A stretch of 40,710 nucleotides of DNA from Corynebacterium sp. GTDB taxonomy: Bacteria; Actinomycetota; Actinomycetes; Mycobacteriales; Mycobacteriaceae. Location of the stretch: contig NZ_JAUNUG010000025.1 of NCBI RefSeq assembly GCF_030538285.1, positions 1-40,710 on the forward strand. The letters run 5' to 3'. This document shows, piece after piece, positions 32,771 to 40,710 of this stretch; positions within the stretch are counted from its first letter, which is position 1; every line of letters begins with the position of its first letter. The translations under genes were made by a program, and so were the position numbers. The notes beneath the pieces are model-generated. The model made no database searches, was not told the origin of the DNA, and was given only the letters and a program-made list of their open reading frames with translations.

Positions 32771-34192
32771 ATGTCCCGACTTCCCGCCGCCGATGATCCT
32801 AGGTGGCTTCCGAAAACCGTTCTCTCGCGCTGGCGCTGGACGGTACCGGCGGGCATCTTCATGGCGATCAGTTTCCTGTCGAATGGGCTGTCGCCGGTGA
32901 TCATCGGCCGGGCGATTGATGATCTGGATCGTGTCTTCTGGTGGATCGGGGTGCTGGCCGGTGTCTTCGCCGTGGGCATGGTCGCCAGTTGGTTCGGAAG
33001 GCGGCTGCTCAACCGCTCGATCCTGGTCATCGGACATGACCTGCGTATGGAGGTCACCGACCGCATCCAGGATTCCCGCGGTGTCGGTGGAAGGCGCCGC
33101 ACCCCGGGAGAGCTGTTGTCCATTGCCTCCTCGGACACCCAGCGTGTGGCCGACGCAGTTTTTATGGCGGTGTTTCCCATCGCCGAGATCGCTTCGGTGC
33201 TGTATGTGGGCATCATGATGCTCTACATCAACGTGCCGCTGGGCATTGCAGTCCTCATCGGCGGGCCGTTGCTGGTGTGGATTGCGTTGCTGGCGGCGGG
33301 CCCGTTGCGGCGCCGTTCGGGCAAGCGGCAGGCGGCGCTGGCCCGAGCGGCGGCAACCGCCACGGATGTGGTGCAGGGGCTGCGCATCCTCAAAGGTCTC
33401 GGCGCGGTGAACACCGTGCGTGGCCGCTACCTGCGTGTTTCCGATGAGGCTTATGAGCGCACCGTCGACGCCAACCTCGCACAGGCGCGCCTCAACGCCG
33501 TCACCGAAGCTACAGGGGCGCTCTATGTCATCGCCGTGGCCATCGCCGCGGCGTGGTTAGCACTCGAGGGCCAGATGAGTATCGGCGAGCTCATCACCGC
33601 CATCGGATTGACGCAGTTCGTCATCATGCCGATGACCATGCTGGGCAAAAACATCGCCTCGCGCTGGGCGGCAGCACAGGCCTCCGGGCGGCGGATCCGC
33701 GAGGTGCTCAGCGCACCACCCCTGCTCGGCGAGGAACGCCTCCAGGCCCCCGACTATCCTGCCGGGCTCACCGTGATCGCCGGAGCTGCGCCAGACGACC
33801 TCATCCTTGCCCCGCGGGATAGGGTGGTTGTCGCCCCACATGCGGCAGATCTTTTCGACGGCTCCGTCCTGGACAACGTCCACCCGGACACCGAGCTCGC
33901 GCGACGCGCCCTGGAGGTCGCCGCAGTGGAGGACATTCCCGGTGGACCCGACCGGGAGGTGGGGGAGAACGGACGCAACCTCTCCGGCGGTCAGCGCCAG
34001 CGCGTGGCCCTGGCGCGGGCGATCGCCGCCGACCCGGAGATCCTCATCCTGCAGGACCCGACGACGGCAGTCGACTCGGTGACTGAGGTCCGTATCAGTC
34101 AGCGCGTGGCGCGCGCCCGACAGGGCCGGACCACGGTGGTCTACACCGACGCACCGGCGTGGAAGGCCGTCGCCGATGAGGTGATCGTATGA
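32771..34192 (+). CDS. ABC exporter half-transporter A with degenerate, shortened ATPase domain
   Basis: The product has 473 residues. An exporter-type membrane domain (six helices, about 15-315) is followed by an abbreviated nucleotide-binding domain. There is no Walker A. The domain passes from PAGLTVIAG straight to the post-Q-loop block DLFDGSVLDNV, with the Q-loop Gln replaced. Signature LSGGQ (404-408) is perfect. Walker B has Gln428-Asp429 in place of the Asp-Glu pair, and the H-loop His is missing (VVYTDAP). It can only contribute the signature to the ATP site formed with its partner at 34189, which it overlaps by four bases (ATGA). The substrate is unknown. Confidence 0.9.
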   Translation: MSRLPAADDPRWLPKTVLSRWRWTVPAGIFMAISFLSNGLSPVIIGRAIDDLDRVFWWIGVLAGVFAVGMVASWFGRRLLNRSILVIGHDLRMEVTDRIQDSRGVGGRRRTPGELLSIASSDTQRVADAVFMAVFPIAEIASVLYVGIMMLYINVPLGIAVLIGGPLLVWIALLAAGPLRRRSGKRQAALARAAATATDVVQGLRILKGLGAVNTVRGRYLRVSDEAYERTVDANLAQARLNAVTEATGALYVIAVAIAAAWLALEGQMSIGELITAIGLTQFVIMPMTMLGKNIASRWAAAQASGRRIREVLSAPPLLGEERLQAPDYPAGLTVIAGAAPDDLILAPRDRVVVAPHAADLFDGSVLDNVHPDTELARRALEVAAVEDIPGGPDREVGENGRNLSGGQRQRVALARAIAADPEILILQDPTTAVDSVTEVRISQRVARARQGRTTVVYTDAPAWKAVADEVIV

Positions 34193-35925
34193 GGTTCCCG
34201 CTCGCCGATCTCGGCCAGGTGCGCCGTGAAGTGGGCCGTCAGATCGCGCGTGTGCCCGGCGCGCCGGCCCAGGGCCTGCTGGCGTTGGTGCTTCTCAGCC
34301 TGGGTGCCGCGGCGACGGTCGCGGTGCCGTGGCAGCTGGGCCGGATCGTGGACATCGTCATCGAGGGTGGTTCCCTCTGGACGGCAGTCGCCTGGCTCGT
34401 GGCCGCGGCCGTGTCCGGGGCAGGGCTCAGTGCCGCCGGATTCTTCTACGTCTCACGCCTGACGGAGCGTGTCATCGCGCACCTGCGTGAGGAGATGGTG
34501 GGTACGGCGCTGGGTCTGCCCGTGCACCGGGTGGAGGATGCCGGCACGGGTGATCTGGTCTCGCGTTCCACCGATGATGTCGCCGTGCTGTCCTCAGCGG
34601 TGACGGAGACGGTGCCCATCCTGTCGAGTTCTTTGTTCACCATTGTCGCCACCGCGGTAGCCCTGGTCACGCTGAACTGGCGCTTCCTGCTCATCCTGGT
34701 GCTCGTGGCGCCGCTGTACTGGGTGGCCTCGCGCCGTTACCTGGCGGTGGCGCCGGGGCGTTATGCGGCGGAGCGTTCCTCCATGGCCGATCGCGCCCGC
34801 AAGTTACTGGAGGCGATCCACGGGCAGGCCACCGTCCGGGCGTACCGGATGGAGTCCGAGATGCACGAACGCATCCGGGTCACCTCCCAGGCGGTGGTAG
34901 ACCACGGGTTCTCCGCCCGCCTGACGATGATCGTGCTGCAGGTCTGGATGTCGGTCGGCGAGTTCATCATCCTCGCTGGCGGCCTCATCGTCGGCTGGTG
35001 GGCCGTGAACAACGGGGATTTGAGCATCGGCGCGGTCACCGCAGCGATGCTCATGCTCATCCGTCTGCGCGGTCCGCTCATGATGTTCATGCGCGTGCTG
35101 GACACCGTGCAGTCCGCCTATGCCTCGCTCACCCGCATCGTCGGTGTGGTCATCGATCCGCCCGCCCCGGTCGCCGACTCCGGCGCACGGGCCCCGGAAG
35201 GCGTCGTCGAGATGCGCAACGTCAGCTTCTCCTACGGCGGCGATTGGGCCGTCCGCGACGTCTCCCTTTCGATCCGCCCCGGTGAGACCGTGGCGCTCGT
35301 CGGCGCATCCGGCGCCGGAAAGACCACGGTCGCCGCGCTATTGGCCGGTTTGCGCGTCCCCGACGAGGGTTCCGTGCTTGTCGACGACACCGAGGTCTCC
35401 TCCCTCTCCGACGCCGAGCGTGTGGCCCGGCTGGCGATGGTGTCCCAGGATGTCCATGTTTTTTCCGGCACGTTGCGCGAGGACCTCACCCTGGCACGCC
35501 CGGAGGCGAGCGACGCCGAGCTTCTCGACGCCCTCGACCAGGTCCATGCCGACTGGTTCCACCAGCTGGCCGATGGCCTGGACACCGAGATCGGTTCCCG
35601 CGGACACCAGCTCGACCCAGTGGAGGCGCAGCAACTGGCTCTGGCGCGGATCCTCCTGCTTGACCCGAAGGTCGTGGTCATGGATGAGGCCACCGCCGAA
35701 TCCGGTTCCGCCGGAGCCGGGGACCTCGAGGCCGCCGCCGAGGTGGTCACCCGAGACCGTGCCGCGCTCGTCGTTGCCCATCGACTCGACCAGGCGGCCC
35801 GAGCTGACCAGGTGCTGGTCATGGAGGAAGGCCGGGTCATCGAATGCGGTAGCCACGAGGAACTCGTCGAACACGGCGGGCGCTACACCGACCTGTGGGC
35901 CGCCTGGTCGCGGGGGCGCGCATGA
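34189..35925 (+). CDS. ABC exporter half-transporter B
   Basis: The product has 578 residues: a six-helix exporter domain and a full-length nucleotide-binding domain. Walker A GASGAGKT (372-379), Q-loop MVSQDVHVFSGTLRED, Walker B with Asp499-Glu500 (VVMDEAT) and H-loop VAHRLD are intact. The signature is destroyed: the LSGGQ position reads LDPVEAQQ (475-482). It complements half A exactly, giving one complete ATP site and one empty one. The ATGA overlap at both ends couples it to half A and to the lipoprotein esterase. Confidence 0.92.
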   Translation: MRFPLADLGQVRREVGRQIARVPGAPAQGLLALVLLSLGAAATVAVPWQLGRIVDIVIEGGSLWTAVAWLVAAAVSGAGLSAAGFFYVSRLTERVIAHLREEMVGTALGLPVHRVEDAGTGDLVSRSTDDVAVLSSAVTETVPILSSSLFTIVATAVALVTLNWRFLLILVLVAPLYWVASRRYLAVAPGRYAAERSSMADRARKLLEAIHGQATVRAYRMESEMHERIRVTSQAVVDHGFSARLTMIVLQVWMSVGEFIILAGGLIVGWWAVNNGDLSIGAVTAAMLMLIRLRGPLMMFMRVLDTVQSAYASLTRIVGVVIDPPAPVADSGARAPEGVVEMRNVSFSYGGDWAVRDVSLSIRPGETVALVGASGAGKTTVAALLAGLRVPDEGSVLVDDTEVSSLSDAERVARLAMVSQDVHVFSGTLREDLTLARPEASDAELLDALDQVHADWFHQLADGLDTEIGSRGHQLDPVEAQQLALARILLLDPKVVVMDEATAESGSAGAGDLEAAAEVVTRDRAALVVAHRLDQAARADQVLVMEEGRVIECGSHEELVEHGGRYTDLWAAWSRGRA

Positions 35926-36731
35926 GAGCGCTTGTCATCGCACTGACTCTGCTGCTGGCCGGATGTACGGTGCCGGAGGAGGTGACGGGGACGTCGATAA
36001 GCATCGGCTCGGATCAGGAAACGGTGACAGGGGAACTCAACGGACGGAGCTACCGCGTGTCCACCCCGGACGGGTTCCACCGCGGGAAGCCGTGGCCGGT
36101 GGTGTTCGCGTTCCACGGCTGGCGCGAATCCGCCGAGCGGATGGAACAGATCAGCGGGCTCAACCAGGCGCAGACCATCGTGGTCTACCCCGACGGGGTG
36201 GAGCAGGCCTGGGCACCCGCCCCCTATGCCACCACCAGCTCGGAGGAGGACCTGGCCTTTATTACCGCGCTCATCGAGCGCATCGACGATGACTACCCCG
36301 TCGACCGCACCCGCCTTTTCGCCACGGGCTTCTCCAACGGCGGGGGATTCGCCGCCTACCTCGGCTGCCGGATGCCGGAGACTTTTCGGGCGGTGGCCCC
36401 GGTAGGCGCTGCCTACTACGAGAAGATCCACGCTGACTGCGCTGCAGAACCGGTCGCGCGGCTCGACGTCCACGGCACGAATGACCGGACCATCAGCTAT
36501 TACGGCGGCACCCGCCACGGCACCCGCTATGAATCTGTGCCCGCGGTGTTGGACCGTATCGCGGAAACCAATGGTTGCCACGGCTCAACAATGACCCGCC
36601 GCAACCAGGACGTCATTGTCCAACACTGGCAGGGATGTGAACTTCCGCTGGTACACATGCGTGTCGGCGGCGGCGCACACGTCTGGCCGGAGGAAGCGAC
36701 TGCGGAGGTGCGGGCATTCTTCGGCGTGTAG
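35922..36731 (+). CDS. Lipoprotein esterase, PHB-depolymerase/feruloyl-esterase-like (LpqC type)
   Basis: The product has 269 residues. The signal peptide ends at LLAGC (Cys15), so it is a surface lipoprotein. It has an alpha/beta-hydrolase fold: oxyanion region FAFHGWRES, nucleophile Ser138 in GFSNGGG, Asp in HGTNDRT and His in GGGAHVWP. It resembles mycobacterial LpqC and polyhydroxybutyrate depolymerase-type esterases; the natural substrate is probably an envelope or host ester (inference). ATG 35922 overlaps the exporter stop, so esterase and exporter are made together. Confidence 0.88.
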   Translation: MRALVIALTLLLAGCTVPEEVTGTSISIGSDQETVTGELNGRSYRVSTPDGFHRGKPWPVVFAFHGWRESAERMEQISGLNQAQTIVVYPDGVEQAWAPAPYATTSSEEDLAFITALIERIDDDYPVDRTRLFATGFSNGGGFAAYLGCRMPETFRAVAPVGAAYYEKIHADCAAEPVARLDVHGTNDRTISYYGGTRHGTRYESVPAVLDRIAETNGCHGSTMTRRNQDVIVQHWQGCELPLVHMRVGGGAHVWPEEATAEVRAFFGV

Positions 36732-36741
36732 CGTTGTATTC

Positions 36742-37776
36742 ATGAGTGGCAATGGATCGCGGCGAGTCGCGGTAGTGTTCAACCCCGTCAAGGGTGAACC
36801 GGAGGAGATGAAGCAGCAGGTCATCGACGCAGCCGACCGTCACGGCTGGCAGGAGCCGACCTTCTGGGAAACCACCGTCGAGGACCCCGGTTTCGCCCCC
36901 GCCCAGCAGGCCGCCGAACAAGGCTACGACATGGTCTTCGCCGCCGGCGGGGACGGCACCGTCCGTTCCGTGGCCGCCGCCCTGCGCGGCACCGACTCGA
37001 CTCTGGCGATCATCCCCATGGGCACCGGCAACCTGCTGGCCCGCAACCTCAAGCTGCCGCTGGATGTCCCGGAGGCGATCGAAACCGCCTTCGCCGGCCG
37101 TGACACCGACATCGACGTGTGCACCGCCCTGCTCACCCGGCCGGACGGCGAATCCGAGGAGATCGACTTCGTCGTCATGGCGGGCGTGGGGCTCGACGCC
37201 CAGATGATCGTCAATACCGACGACGACCTGAAGAAGAAGATCGGCTTCCTGGCCTATGGGGTGGCCATCGCCAAATCACTTACCGGGGGCCGCCGGCTGC
37301 ATCTGACCTGGCGCCTCGACGACGGGCCCACCCGCCGCACCCGCGTCCACTCACTGATCGTGGGCAACTGCGGTGATCTGGTCGCCAGCGTCCCATTGCT
37401 TCCCGACGCCGTGGCCAACGACGGCCACTTCGACCTCGTCGCCATGCGTCCCAAGGGCCTGGCCGGCTGGGGACTCATCGTCGGTCGCCTGGCCTCCCAG
37501 ATGGGTCGGAAAGTGCTCAACCGACTGCGTCGCCGCGACGAGCAGATCACCGGTGGCTCCGACGATATCGAGCAGCTGCAATACGCCACCGCCCGCCGCC
37601 TCGAGGTCTCTGTGCCCACACCCGAGACCTTCGAGGTCGACGGCGACGAAGTAGGAAAGGTCACTGCCTTCACCATCACCATTGAGCCGGGCTGCCTCGT
37701 CGTGCGTGAGCCAGTGCCCCCGCCAACGGCCGAACCGGGCGAGCCGCGCCCGGGAACCCAAGCTTTCGGAGGATAG
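36742..37776 (+). CDS. Diacylglycerol kinase-family lipid kinase
   Basis: The product has 344 residues. GGDGT (69-73) is the nucleotide loop; IIPMGTGNLLARNL follows, then the C-terminal beta-sandwich with FEVDGDEVG. This is the DgkB/YegS/LCB5 catalytic family, phosphorylating diacylglycerol or a related lipid at the membrane face. ATG 36742 is chosen because TAGCGT lies seven bases upstream, suggesting a leaderless start; the in-frame extension from 36616 overlaps the esterase gene. It is next to an esterase and exporter that may handle lipids. Confidence 0.9.
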   Translation: MSGNGSRRVAVVFNPVKGEPEEMKQQVIDAADRHGWQEPTFWETTVEDPGFAPAQQAAEQGYDMVFAAGGDGTVRSVAAALRGTDSTLAIIPMGTGNLLARNLKLPLDVPEAIETAFAGRDTDIDVCTALLTRPDGESEEIDFVVMAGVGLDAQMIVNTDDDLKKKIGFLAYGVAIAKSLTGGRRLHLTWRLDDGPTRRTRVHSLIVGNCGDLVASVPLLPDAVANDGHFDLVAMRPKGLAGWGLIVGRLASQMGRKVLNRLRRRDEQITGGSDDIEQLQYATARRLEVSVPTPETFEVDGDEVGKVTAFTITIEPGCLVVREPVPPPTAEPGEPRPGTQAFGG

Positions 37777-37872
37777 CGCGGGGGTGATCGGAGGGTAATT
37801 GCCCGAGTGATGGCGTGAACAAGTAAGTTTATCCACGTAACACGTCACACTTGGCCCCTGGAAGGAACCCCC

Positions 37873-38862
37873 ATGTTCTCACGCACCAAGGTAGTGGCTG
37901 GCTTCGCGGCCGCCGCACTTTTCCTCACCGCCTGCACGAGCGAGACCGAGTCCACCGACTCGGGCACCACCGCAGCCGCCGGTGATGATGCCTACTCCAT
38001 CGGCATCAACCAGCTCGTCCAGCACCCCGCCCTCGACGCCGCCACCGCAGGCTTTAAGGAGGCCCTGGAAGAGGCTGGCGTCGAGGTCTCTTATGACGAG
38101 CAGAACGCCAACGGCGAGCAGGCCACCGCCCTGACCATCGCCCAGCAGTTCGCCGGCAAGGACCTCGACCTGGTGCTGTCCGTGGCCACTCCGGCCGCGC
38201 AGGCCACCGCCCAGAACATCACCGACATCCCGGTCCTGTTCACCGCCGTCACCGACCCGGTTTCCGCCGAGCTGGTCGACTCCGAGGAAGCCCCGGGCGC
38301 CAACGTCACCGGCACCTCCGATGTCGCCCCGATCGAGGACCAGCTGGACCTGCTCAAGGAGCTCGTCCCGGATGCAGAGAAGGTGGGCATCGTCTACGCC
38401 TCCGGTGAGGTCAACTCCCAGGTGCAGGTCGACCTGGCGAAGGAGGCCGCGGGCCCGCGTGACCTGGAGATCGTCACCCAGACCGTCACCACCGCCAACG
38501 ACATCCAGCAGGCCGTCGAGGCCCTCGGCGACGTCGACGCCATTTACGTCCCGACCGACAACATGGTCGTCGCCGGCATCGCCTCCCTGGTCCAGGTCGC
38601 CGAGCAGAAGCAGATCCCGGTCATCGCCGCCGAAGCCGGCACCGTCGAAGGCGGCGCCGTAGCCACCCTGGGCATCGACTACACCGAGCTCGGTCGCCAG
38701 ACCGGCGAGATGGCCGTGCGCATCCTGCGCGACGGTGAGGATCCGGCCACCATGTCCGTGGAGAAGGCCACCGAGTTCACCTACGTCATCAACGAGGACG
38801 CCGCGGAGCGTCTCGGCGTCACCATCCCGCAGGAGATCCTCGACGAGGCCGAGACCGTATGA
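37873..38862 (+). CDS. ABC transporter substrate-binding lipoprotein, TrpX-like family
   Basis: The product has 329 residues. The lipoprotein signal has lipobox LTAC and Cys21. The mature protein (IGINQLVQHPALDAATAGFKEAL, LVLSVATPAAQA, PVLFTAVTDPVSA, TLGIDYTELGRQTGEMAVRIL) is the ABC_sub_bind family that includes streptococcal TrpX. Family members bind aromatic amino acids or other small ligands; specificity is not readable. GGAAGGA lies six bases before ATG 37873. A weak promoter, TTGCCC (37799) with TAAGTT (37824), 19 bases apart, precedes it. No T-box is visible. It overlaps the permease by four bases. Confidence 0.92.
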   Translation: MFSRTKVVAGFAAAALFLTACTSETESTDSGTTAAAGDDAYSIGINQLVQHPALDAATAGFKEALEEAGVEVSYDEQNANGEQATALTIAQQFAGKDLDLVLSVATPAAQATAQNITDIPVLFTAVTDPVSAELVDSEEAPGANVTGTSDVAPIEDQLDLLKELVPDAEKVGIVYASGEVNSQVQVDLAKEAAGPRDLEIVTQTVTTANDIQQAVEALGDVDAIYVPTDNMVVAGIASLVQVAEQKQIPVIAAEAGTVEGGAVATLGIDYTELGRQTGEMAVRILRDGEDPATMSVEKATEFTYVINEDAAERLGVTIPQEILDEAETV

Positions 38863-39758
38863 TCGGGTCCGTCGAGCTCGGCCTCATTTACGGGGTGATG
38901 GCACTGGGCGTCTTCTTGACGTTCCGTGTCCTCAACTTCCCCGATCTGACGGTCGACGGCAGCTTCACCACGGGTGCGGCGACTGCCGCGGTGGGCATCC
39001 TCAACGGATGGCCCCCGCTGCTGGCCACGCTCGCCGGATTTGTCACCGGCTTTCTTGCCGGCGTCATTACCGGACTGCTCCACACGAAGGGCCGTATCGA
39101 CGGCCTCCTCGCGGGTATTCTCACCATGATCGGCCTGTGGTCGATCAACCTGCGCATCATGGGTGGCGCGAACATTCCCATGCTGCGCCAGGAAACCGTG
39201 TTCACGCCGCTGCGTGAGGCCGGCATCCTGGGAACCTGGGCCGGTGCGGGCATCCTGCTCGCGGTTGTCCTGCTGCTCGGCTTGGTCGTCGTGTGGTTCC
39301 TCACCACCGACCTGGGCCTGTCGATCCGGGCAACCGGCGACAACGGACCTATGATCACCTCCTTCGGCGTGTCCACCGACTTCACCAAGACCCTCACCCT
39401 GGCACTGTCCAACGGTTTCGTCGGCATGTGCGGCGCGCTCGTCGGCCAATACCAGGGCTTCGCCGACATCTCGATGGGTATCGGTCTCATCCTCGTCGGC
39501 CTGGCATCCGTGATCATGGGCCAGGCGATCTTCGGACAACGCTTCCTGTGGCTGGCGGTCATCGCCGTCATCATCGGTGCCGTGCTCTACCGCTTCATCA
39601 TCTTCCTGGCGCTGCAGGTCGGCCTCGACCCCAACGACATGAAGCTGATCACTGCTCTGCTCGTCATCGTGGCGCTGCTGGTGCCACGTTGGAAGGGCCT
39701 GACGTCCCGTTTCAACAGGAAACCGGCGGCTGCGACCGGGGCGAAGGTGGCTGCGTGA
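38859..39758 (+). CDS. ABC importer permease, TrpY/branched-chain-like
   Basis: The product has 299 residues and about eight hydrophobic helices. It begins GLIYGVMALGVFLTFRVLNFPDLTVDGSF, as in the LivH-related permeases paired with ABC_sub_bind proteins. ATG 38859 overlaps the binding-protein stop (ATGA), and its TGA overlaps the ATPase ATG by one base. It forms a single importer with its neighbours. Confidence 0.92.
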   Translation: MIGSVELGLIYGVMALGVFLTFRVLNFPDLTVDGSFTTGAATAAVGILNGWPPLLATLAGFVTGFLAGVITGLLHTKGRIDGLLAGILTMIGLWSINLRIMGGANIPMLRQETVFTPLREAGILGTWAGAGILLAVVLLLGLVVVWFLTTDLGLSIRATGDNGPMITSFGVSTDFTKTLTLALSNGFVGMCGALVGQYQGFADISMGIGLILVGLASVIMGQAIFGQRFLWLAVIAVIIGAVLYRFIIFLALQVGLDPNDMKLITALLVIVALLVPRWKGLTSRFNRKPAAATGAKVAA

Positions 39759-40549
39759 TGCTCACTATCGACAACATCTCCAAGACCTTCTTCTCCGGGA
39801 CCGTCAACGAGCGCGTCGCCTTGGACGGCGTCGACCTCACACTCGACGAAGGCGATTTCATCACCGTCATCGGTTCCAACGGTGCCGGCAAGTCGACGCT
39901 ACTCAACGCTGTGGCGGGCCGTTTGTTCGTCGACTCGGGCACCGTGCTCATCGACGGCAAGAAAGTCAACAAGCTTCCCGAGCACAAGCGCGCCCGCTTC
40001 GTCGGCCGCGTGTTCCAGGACCCGCTGGCGGGCACTGCCCCGAACCTCACCATCGAGGAGAACCTCTCGCTGGCGTTGCTGCGCGGCAAGGGCCGCGGCC
40101 TGGGTCGCGGTCTGACTAAGAAGCGGCGCGAGGAGTTCGTGGAGAAGCTCCAGTCCCTGGAACTGGGCCTGGAGAACCGCCTCTCCGCGAAGGTGGGATT
40201 GCTCTCCGGCGGCCAGCGCCAGGCGTTGTCTCTGCTGATGGCCGGTTTCACCAACCCCCGGATCATGCTTCTCGACGAGCACACCGCCGCCCTCGACCCC
40301 CAGCGCGCTGAGTTGGTCACCGGGTTGACCGAGCGCATCGTCGCCGATGGTGGGCTGACCACTCTCATGGTCACCCACAACATGGAGCAGGCCATCCGCC
40401 TCGGCAACCGCCTCATCATGATGCACGAGGGGCGCATCGTCTACGAAGCCGATGCGGAGACGAAGGCGAAGCTCACCGTCCGTGATCTCCTGCAGGAGTT
40501 CGCGAACATCAAGGGCGCCACGCTCTCCGACAAGGCGTTCCTCGGCTAG
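39758..40549 (+). CDS. ABC importer ATPase, TrpZ-like
   Basis: The product has 263 residues. Walker A GSNGAGKST is at 39-47, Q-loop VFQDPLAGTAP, signature LSGGQRQALSLLMA, Walker B MLLDEHTAALDP and H-loop VTHNMEQA. Completes the binding-protein/permease/ATPase operon. ATG 39758 lies in a TGATG overlap; GTG 39755 is an alternative. The much longer in-frame reading from 39293 lies inside the permease gene and is discarded. Confidence 0.93.
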   Translation: MLTIDNISKTFFSGTVNERVALDGVDLTLDEGDFITVIGSNGAGKSTLLNAVAGRLFVDSGTVLIDGKKVNKLPEHKRARFVGRVFQDPLAGTAPNLTIEENLSLALLRGKGRGLGRGLTKKRREEFVEKLQSLELGLENRLSAKVGLLSGGQRQALSLLMAGFTNPRIMLLDEHTAALDPQRAELVTGLTERIVADGGLTTLMVTHNMEQAIRLGNRLIMMHEGRIVYEADAETKAKLTVRDLLQEFANIKGATLSDKAFLG

Positions 40550-40565
40550 CTCCCTGCTTCTCGAC

Positions 40566-40597
40566 GCCCCGCTGCCCCCGCAGCGGGGCTTCCTTCG
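40566..40597 (+). terminator. Intrinsic terminator of the importer operon
   Basis: GCCCCGCTGC (40566-40575) pairs perfectly with GCAGCGGGGC (40580-40589) around a CCCC loop, followed by TTCCTTCG. It begins 17 bases after the ATPase stop. This is the clearest intrinsic terminator in the window. Confidence 0.88.
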
Positions 40598-40604
40598 TCC
40601 ACGG

Positions 40605-40710
40605 GTCTGCCGAACGTCAGACGGTCACCCACGCTTAGGGCCAGGATTCTGGGTCTAAGGGCGCCGGCCCGTCTGACGTTGCGCAGACCGACCCCAGCGT
40701 CTGCCAAACG
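40605..40710. repeat. Nested inverted repeat with flanking direct repeats
   Basis: AACGTCAGACGG (40613-40624) is perfectly inverted at 40669-40680. Within it CTTAG/CTAAG (40634-40638, 40655-40659) and CCAG/CTGG (40641-40644, 40649-40652) nest, giving a 68-base imperfect palindrome. GTCTGCCGAACG (40605-40616) recurs as GTCTGCCAAACG at 40699-40710, 11 of 12. No coding sequence. It might be a miniature element, a protein-binding array or part of a structured RNA; the window ends inside or at it. Confidence 0.6.

Noticed and set aside
1-40710. CRISPR arrays, rRNA or tRNA genes, insertion sequences
   Set aside because: No regularly spaced repeats, no conserved RNA-gene sequence and no transposase were seen on either strand.

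Overview
The window is high-GC, mostly housekeeping DNA from an actinobacterium. It is most likely a Corynebacterium. The order TPR-like protein, HAD phosphatase, 52-residue protein, tlyA, nadK, recN, steA, steB, pyrG, NUDIX, xerD, ABC-F, parA-like (pldP), scpA, GNAT, rhodanese, scpB, rluB, cmk, der is the order I remember from C. glutamicum (about cg1600-cg1617). It is also the core of the M. tuberculosis Rv1691-Rv1713 block. Genus is inferred from this synteny and from protein wording; species is not determined.

Layout. 1-8022: terminator-like hairpin, disordered/TPR protein, HAD phosphatase, small protein, TlyA, NAD kinase, RecN and the SteA/SteB cell-separation pair, nearly all coupled on the + strand. 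8158-11260: pyrG, NUDIX hydrolase and xerD. 11261-13930: a minus-strand unit made of an ABC-F ATPase, preceded by what looks like a leaderless 8-codon leader peptide inside a long attenuator hairpin, and a downstream GIY-YIG nuclease-like gene. 14040-17670: pldP-scpA, a divergent GNAT/rhodanese pair, and scpB.

17671-27856 is an insertion of about 10 kb between scpB and rluB, genes that are normally adjacent. By eye its base composition is less GC-rich than its flanks. It holds two convergent operons and a GntR/UTRA regulator. The + operon encodes a MsmK/UgpC-type ATPase, a nucleoside hydrolase, a YjbQ-family protein and a double-SIS sugar isomerase. The - operon encodes two UgpA/UgpE-type permeases, a UgpB-like lipoprotein, a GpdQ-like metallophosphoesterase and a Cof-type HAD phosphatase. 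Together they look like a complete uptake-and-dismantling pathway for a phosphodiester (glycerophospho- or ribosyl/sugar-phospho-) compound. I do not recognise this combination as a described system, and it is the best candidate for novelty here.

27857-30950: rluB, cmk and der, overlapping by 4 bases each. 31011-40549: a lipoprotein, a methyltransferase, a heterodimeric ABC exporter whose two halves have lost complementary ATPase motifs, a lipoprotein esterase translationally coupled to it, a diacylglycerol-kinase-like lipid kinase, and a three-gene TrpXYZ-type ABC importer ending in a strong terminator. The last 100 bases are a nested inverted/direct repeat. Many genes have a TANNNT -10 box ending 6-8 bases before the start codon, so leaderless transcripts seem common.
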